Shown: piece after piece, positions 4,553 through 7,631 of the stretch
Layout of the letters: the number at the start of each line of letters is the position of its first letter
Position numbering within the stretch: the stretch's first letter is position 1
From: Deltaproteobacteria bacterium
GTDB taxonomy: Bacteria; Myxococcota; Polyangia; Polyangiales; B10-G4
Length of the DNA: 7,631 nt
Direction of reading: 5' to 3'
NCBI GenBank assembly: GCA_019312705.1
Contig: JAFDCW010000483.1
Span: 1-7,631 of the forward strand
The notes under the pieces: generated by a model
Database searches by the model: none
What the model was told of the DNA's origin: nothing
Seen by the model: only the letters and a program-made list of their open reading frames with translations
Position numbers and translations under genes: made by a program

Positions 4553-6968
4553 TGGAGCGCTCGCGGAGCACGAGTTCGCTGAAGAAGACCCGGCCGACTC
4601 CGTCTGTGTACGGCCCGATCTCGGCTGTGCCTGCGACCCGGGCAGCGCGCCTGTGAGCTGCAGCGCACGGGTCGACGCCGACGGTCCCGCCGTTACCTGT
4701 GGGACAGGCCAGAGGCACTGTCTCGGGGGGACTTGGTCGGGGTGCGAGATCACCGAGACGCGGACCGTCATCGAGAGCCACGCTCTGGTCGGCGGGCCGG
4801 CTCAGTGCGACGTCTGTCATCCGGACTGCGCGGTGACCGTCGACTACCCGACGAACGGCGACCTCACCGCGGGCAATTCCGACGGGGTCGTCTACGATCC
4901 TCTCGTCGGCGGGGTCACCCTCACGCCGACGATCGATCCTCCCGAGTCCGAGGGGTGCATCGGCCCAGGCGCGACTTGCGACCCCTACGATCCGGACGCG
5001 CCCGGCGCGAGTGGCGTAGCGACCGTTGGCGGCGCCTTGGTGATCGCCGACCCCGGTATCAGCCCCCCCACCGGGTCGGTATGGGTCTCCAATACGAAGC
5101 AAGGGACGGTGTCGCGCTTCGACCACACGACCTTCGAAGAGACCGGCCGGTTCTACACCTGCCCGGACATGAGCAAGAACTGCGACCCGTCCCGAACGAC
5201 CGTCAATACGCGCGGCGATGCTTTTGTGGCCAACCGTGCATACGCATCGATAGTCCGCATCTCGAACCTGGGGACTAGTTGTCCCGATACCAACGGCGAC
5301 GGCGTAATCACCACATCCACCGACGGCACCCTCTTGGCCTGGGGCGAAGATGACTGCGTCTTGTGGCATCGAGACCTAGCCGCGGTCGGGGTCATCGCGA
5401 AGGTGCGCGCTGCGGCGGCTCAGGACATCACCGATCCCGTCAGCGGTGAGCTCGTCGAGCATGTCTGGGTGGGCTCCCACGACGCCACTAAGGCGGTGAA
5501 GGTAAAGAAGGCAAAAGCGGGTGATCCACCGCCGCCGCCGCCGCCGCCACCCACCCCGAACCGAGTCGCCCAACTTGACGGCGACGGAAACGTCCTCTTG
5601 GTGAGGGACCTGCCAAACGGGGCCTACGGCATGGCCCTCGACCGTTCCCAGAACCTCTGGATCCTCCAGAAGGACCAGACGGCGGGGGTGCTCATGCGCC
5701 TCGATACGACCCGATGCAACGCGGTCGACGGCTGCCCAGCAAACCCCTTCACCTGCACGTCGGGGTGGGGGTCCGCAAACAACTGTGATGCAGCGGTAGG
5801 GGAGGTGATCAGCGTTCCGTATACCGGCTATGGCCTCACCGTGGACATCGAGCAACGCGTCTGGTTCAACCGCGAGCGCGTGACGAGCTACGATCGTCGT
5901 GAGCCGATCGGCAGCCGCTTCCGCTACTCCGATGCCGGCATCGGTGGCCAGGGCGGGGTGGCCGCGGACGCCAACGGATGGATCTGGGCCTGCGGCAAGG
6001 ACTATTCGTTTCGAGTAGAGGCCGACGATCCCACCAACGCAGTAGTCCTGCCCCTCGATACGGCCTGCCGCGGCGCCGGCATCGACGGTGACGGCAAGGT
6101 CTGGTTCATCCCCAACTCCGAGGACTGGGCCGTGATTTTGACGCCTGGCGTCGACATCGCCGACAACCCCTACGTCATCGACGCCGAGGAGGTCATCGGG
6201 CCTTATATGTACTCGGACTTCACGGGGCAGCAGCTCCGCCTAGCGAGCACCTTGCGCGGCTTCTATTACGAAACATTCGAGGGCTGTACGGACGGGGGTC
6301 CGACCGAATGGCGGGACCTCGCCTGGGATGCCACTGTGCCGACCGATACACGTGTCGTCTTCCGCATCAAGACTGCTGCGACGGCGGCCGGCCTCGGGGC
6401 TCAGCCATGGACAACCGTCGCACTCCTGCCTACGGACGTGAGCCCGATCTTCCGCGACACGGTGCTGCGTGCTGCGAGCATCACCGGTCAGCGCTACTTG
6501 CAGCTCGAAATCATGCTCGAGTCCGAGCACGACGGGCTCGCGGCTCTGGTCACGCCCGAGATCCGGACCGTTACGGTGGGCAGCGACTGCGATGCGCCGC
6601 CGCTAGAACCCGGCAGCTATACCAATACCTACGATGCGGCGGACTTCTGCACCATGCCGCCGCAGCGGCCGGACTGGTACACCCTCGACTATCGTGTATC
6701 CACCCCGTCGGACTCCTCGATCGTCTTCGAGTTCCGCACCGCGAGCACCGTCGCGGGTCTCGGGAGCGCCACGCCCGTCACCTACTCTATGCCCCCCCGC
6801 CCCGACGTCGGCTCCTTCGACGTGGGAGATCTCTTGGTAGCGGCCGGAGTGAGCAACAATGAGCAGTACCTTCGGCTCTCTGCCAACATGCTGCCGTCGA
6901 GCGACGGGACGACAGCCCCGGTGTTGATGGGCTTTTCGCAATCTTGGCTCTGCCAAGACCTCGAATAG
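4473..6968 (+). CDS. Vgb/NHL-type beta-propeller with duplicated C-terminal domain, probably the C-terminal half of the split lipoprotein
   Basis: The only nearby in-frame ATG is at 4473 (831 residues), but residues 1 to about 24 there are out-of-frame cysteine-repeat DNA. The genuine protein probably starts by continuation near 4540; the frame's extension back to 3696 is likewise shadow. There is no signal peptide. By numbering from 4473, residues 45-91 form a Cys-rich lead ending in GQRHCLGGTWSGC. Residues 112-119 (CDVCHPDC) contain a CXXCH. Residues 201-559 hold about seven blades with streptogramin-lyase/NHL-like signatures: GSVWVSN, GDAFVAN, EHVWVGS, LDRSQNLWIL, DIEQRVWF, DANGWIWA and IDGDGKVWF. 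A DxNxDG calcium-loop-like motif lies at 272-277. A Lys-rich, nine-proline insertion lies at 340-360, and a four-Cys loop at 415-438. Residues 598-827 are two copies of a ~110-residue domain. Vgb lyase activity should not be assumed from the fold alone. A ligand-binding display role is inference. Confidence 0.8.
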   Translation: MQTAPPPPFAPWQRTQRCPLASKGACDGALAEHEFAEEDPADSVCVRPDLGCACDPGSAPVSCSARVDADGPAVTCGTGQRHCLGGTWSGCEITETRTVIESHALVGGPAQCDVCHPDCAVTVDYPTNGDLTAGNSDGVVYDPLVGGVTLTPTIDPPESEGCIGPGATCDPYDPDAPGASGVATVGGALVIADPGISPPTGSVWVSNTKQGTVSRFDHTTFEETGRFYTCPDMSKNCDPSRTTVNTRGDAFVANRAYASIVRISNLGTSCPDTNGDGVITTSTDGTLLAWGEDDCVLWHRDLAAVGVIAKVRAAAAQDITDPVSGELVEHVWVGSHDATKAVKVKKAKAGDPPPPPPPPPTPNRVAQLDGDGNVLLVRDLPNGAYGMALDRSQNLWILQKDQTAGVLMRLDTTRCNAVDGCPANPFTCTSGWGSANNCDAAVGEVISVPYTGYGLTVDIEQRVWFNRERVTSYDRREPIGSRFRYSDAGIGGQGGVAADANGWIWACGKDYSFRVEADDPTNAVVLPLDTACRGAGIDGDGKVWFIPNSEDWAVILTPGVDIADNPYVIDAEEVIGPYMYSDFTGQQLRLASTLRGFYYETFEGCTDGGPTEWRDLAWDATVPTDTRVVFRIKTAATAAGLGAQPWTTVALLPTDVSPIFRDTVLRAASITGQRYLQLEIMLESEHDGLAALVTPEIRTVTVGSDCDAPPLEPGSYTNTYDAADFCTMPPQRPDWYTLDYRVSTPSDSSIVFEFRTASTVAGLGSATPVTYSMPPRPDVGSFDVGDLLVAAGVSNNEQYLRLSANMLPSSDGTTAPVLMGFSQSWLCQDLE
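4535..4560 (+). other. Probable frameshift junction
   Basis: The cysteine-repeat frame ends here at TGA 4550-4552, while clearly related secreted-type coding sequence continues in the +1 frame to 6968. Dropping one G from the GGG at 4541-4543 would join the frames as ...ACLEG + ACDGALAEHEF..., bypassing the stop. The ATG at 4552-4554, which overlaps the stop, is in the third frame and gives only a 34-residue peptide, so translational coupling does not rescue the downstream half. The exact indel cannot be placed from one sequence. It could be a sequencing error, a recent mutation, or recoding. Confidence 0.6.
5526..5552 (+). repeat. Polyproline tract with (CCG)6 microsatellite
   Basis: Nine consecutive proline codons read CCA, six CCG, CCA, CCC, within the propeller frame. 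The pure CCG run is at 5529-5546. A Lys-rich segment (lysines at residues 340, 343, 345, 346 and 348 numbered from 4473) precedes it. Such a run can change length by slippage in whole-codon steps without breaking the frame, and would form a stiff polyproline helix projecting from the propeller. Confidence 0.85.
6264..6953 (+). repeat. Tandem duplicated C-terminal domain (protein-level)
   Basis: Copy A spans 6264-6590 and copy B 6618-6953. Numbered from 4473, both copies have the pattern W..L.(W/Y)......(D/S)(T/S)..VF.(I/F)(K/R)TA.T.AGLG near their middle, then (Q)RYLQL or EQYLRL, then an S..DG....P motif. Cys605-Cys706 in copy A and Cys726-Cys827 in copy B are both exactly 101 residues apart, suggesting a conserved disulfide. 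The composition and strand pattern suggest a jelly-roll or galactose-binding-like fold, which is inference. Confidence 0.75.
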
Positions 6969-6993
6969 CCCGCCGGCCAAACCCGCACGGGCT
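6967..6993. terminator. Weak candidate bidirectional terminator hairpin
   Basis: AGCCCG (6967-6972) and CGGGCT (6988-6993) form a perfect six-base-pair stem with a 15-base loop, starting inside the TAG stop of the propeller gene. It lies in the 39-base gap between convergent genes, where a shared terminator is expected. There is no T-run on either strand, so intrinsic termination is uncertain. Confidence 0.3.
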
Positions 6994-7007
6994 CGGGACA
7001 TCGCGTA

Positions 7008-7562
7008 TTAATCGGTTTCCGTAATGCGTTCGAGTTCCCGAGCGTAGCCATCGGCAAGGGGGCCCAGGCGCCGAACGAGGTTGCGAAAAGCTCGGCGGTC
7101 GAAGTTCGAGTCGGTGTTCTGCACGGTGGACAGACGGACCTCACCGTCGACTGCGTTCCATTCCAGTTTGGCCACGAGCAACCTCCAGTTGAGCTCCATC
7201 AAGCGGCGCAAGAGTGCGGGGGTCGTTGACGCATCGGGGAGGCCGGTCGTGAGGCCTGGAACGTAGAGGTAGATGGTATCGGTATCGTCGCTGTAGATGA
7301 GGCGCACTTCGAAATCACGTCCCGAGGTCCTGCCTCGGTACGTGAACGTGCAGCGGGAACGAATCTCAGACGTTACCTCGCAGCTATGCGGAATCGACAG
7401 GGCGTCGAGCTCCTCCTCGATGGCCGCCAGATAGCGCACAGGCGGGGCGTCGCCGGTAGCAGGCGTAGTGCTTGATTGGGCGTCTTGGCCTCGAGCAGTC
7501 GCTGAGGCAAAGAGGGCTGGGGTCAGCAAGGGGAGGATGAGCAGGAAGAGGGGATAGCGCAT
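7008..7562 (-). CDS. Exported YbjN / type III chaperone-fold domain protein
   Basis: The protein has 184 residues from the ATG at 7562-7560 to TAA at 7010-7008. Residues 1-23 are a Sec-type signal peptide (MRYP, Leu-rich core, probable cleavage after an AxA at 19-21 or 21-23). There is no lipobox, so the mature protein should be soluble. After a Thr/Ala/Pro linker (26-41), residues 42-180 fit the YbjN/CesT-like alpha-beta fold. They comprise a first helix (YLAAIEEELDAL), strands including RCTFTYRG and DTIYLYVPG, the LLRRLMELNWRLLVAKLEWN segment before the strand GEVRLSTV, and a terminal helix RAFRNLVRRLGPLADGYARELERI. In this family the Leu-rich segment and last helix are the most recognisable parts. 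Cys61 and Cys71 could form a disulfide, fitting export. Cytoplasmic relatives act as chaperones or in stress physiology; the role of exported forms is unclear. It converges on the propeller gene and is not in its operon. No clear Shine-Dalgarno is seen. Confidence 0.8.
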   Translation of the reverse strand: MRYPLFLLILPLLTPALFASATARGQDAQSSTTPATGDAPPVRYLAAIEEELDALSIPHSCEVTSEIRSRCTFTYRGRTSGRDFEVRLIYSDDTDTIYLYVPGLTTGLPDASTTPALLRRLMELNWRLLVAKLEWNAVDGEVRLSTVQNTDSNFDRRAFRNLVRRLGPLADGYARELERITETD

Positions 7563-7631
7563 GGTTCAACCAGAGTGATTCGCGAAGATGGCCGGTGGCG
7601 GTGGCCTACGACGTGGATAGAGGGCAAGCCT

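Noticed and set aside
4552..4656. ATG overlapping the TGA stop (TGATG) as a coupled start for the propeller half
   Set aside because: It is in the wrong frame for the propeller and terminates after 34 codons with no recognisable content.
3930..5369. 479-residue open frame on the minus strand
   Set aside because: It is antisense to two supported genes and spans their frameshift junction. The composition is Arg/His/Gly-rich, with no signal peptide or family motifs.
7579..7586. TTCGCGAA palindrome upstream of the YbjN-like gene
   Set aside because: An eight-base palindrome is common by chance in GC-rich DNA, and no second element supports it as an operator.

Overview
The window is GC-rich DNA (roughly two thirds G+C by eye) with compact genes, strong G/C preference at third codon positions and weak or absent Shine-Dalgarno sequences. 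Three predicted lipoproteins each carry a lipobox followed by a long Asp/Gly/Ser/Pro/Ala-rich spacer. With the cysteine-rich repeats, this is the style of secreted proteins in Myxococcota, most likely the class Polyangia. That assignment is inference; there is no rRNA or other phylogenetic marker here.

Layout from left to right. (1) Positions 1-1699, minus strand: a large lipoprotein with a right-handed parallel beta-helix. It is open at the left edge, so its C-terminus is not in the window. (2) Positions 1700-2174: a divergent intergenic region with a palindrome, a helically phased direct repeat, a tandem 8-mer and an AT-rich patch. It also holds an unconvincing small ORF. (3) Positions 2175-3512, plus strand: a lipoprotein with seven ~50-residue repeats, probably a seven-bladed beta-propeller. 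(4) Positions 3563-4552, plus strand: a lipoprotein whose mature part is mainly seven four-cysteine repeats. (5) Positions about 4540-6968, plus strand: a Vgb/NHL-type beta-propeller followed by a tandemly duplicated C-terminal domain. (6) Positions 7008-7562, minus strand, convergent: an exported YbjN/type III chaperone-fold protein.

The main structural point is that items 4 and 5 look like one gene broken by a frameshift. Item 4 has the signal peptide and stops five codons after its last complete repeat. Item 5 continues in the +1 frame with cysteine-rich secreted sequence, but it has no credible start codon or signal peptide. Restoring the frame near 4535-4560 would give one lipoprotein of about 1,130 residues: lipid anchor, flexible spacer, seven-repeat disulfide stalk, propeller, and two C-terminal modules.

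Functionally this is a cluster of cell-envelope display proteins. The two propeller genes probably share a transcript starting upstream of 2175. The beta-helix gene is transcribed away from them. No enzyme active site, transporter, mobile element, CRISPR array or RNA gene could be recognised, and what these proteins bind is unknown.
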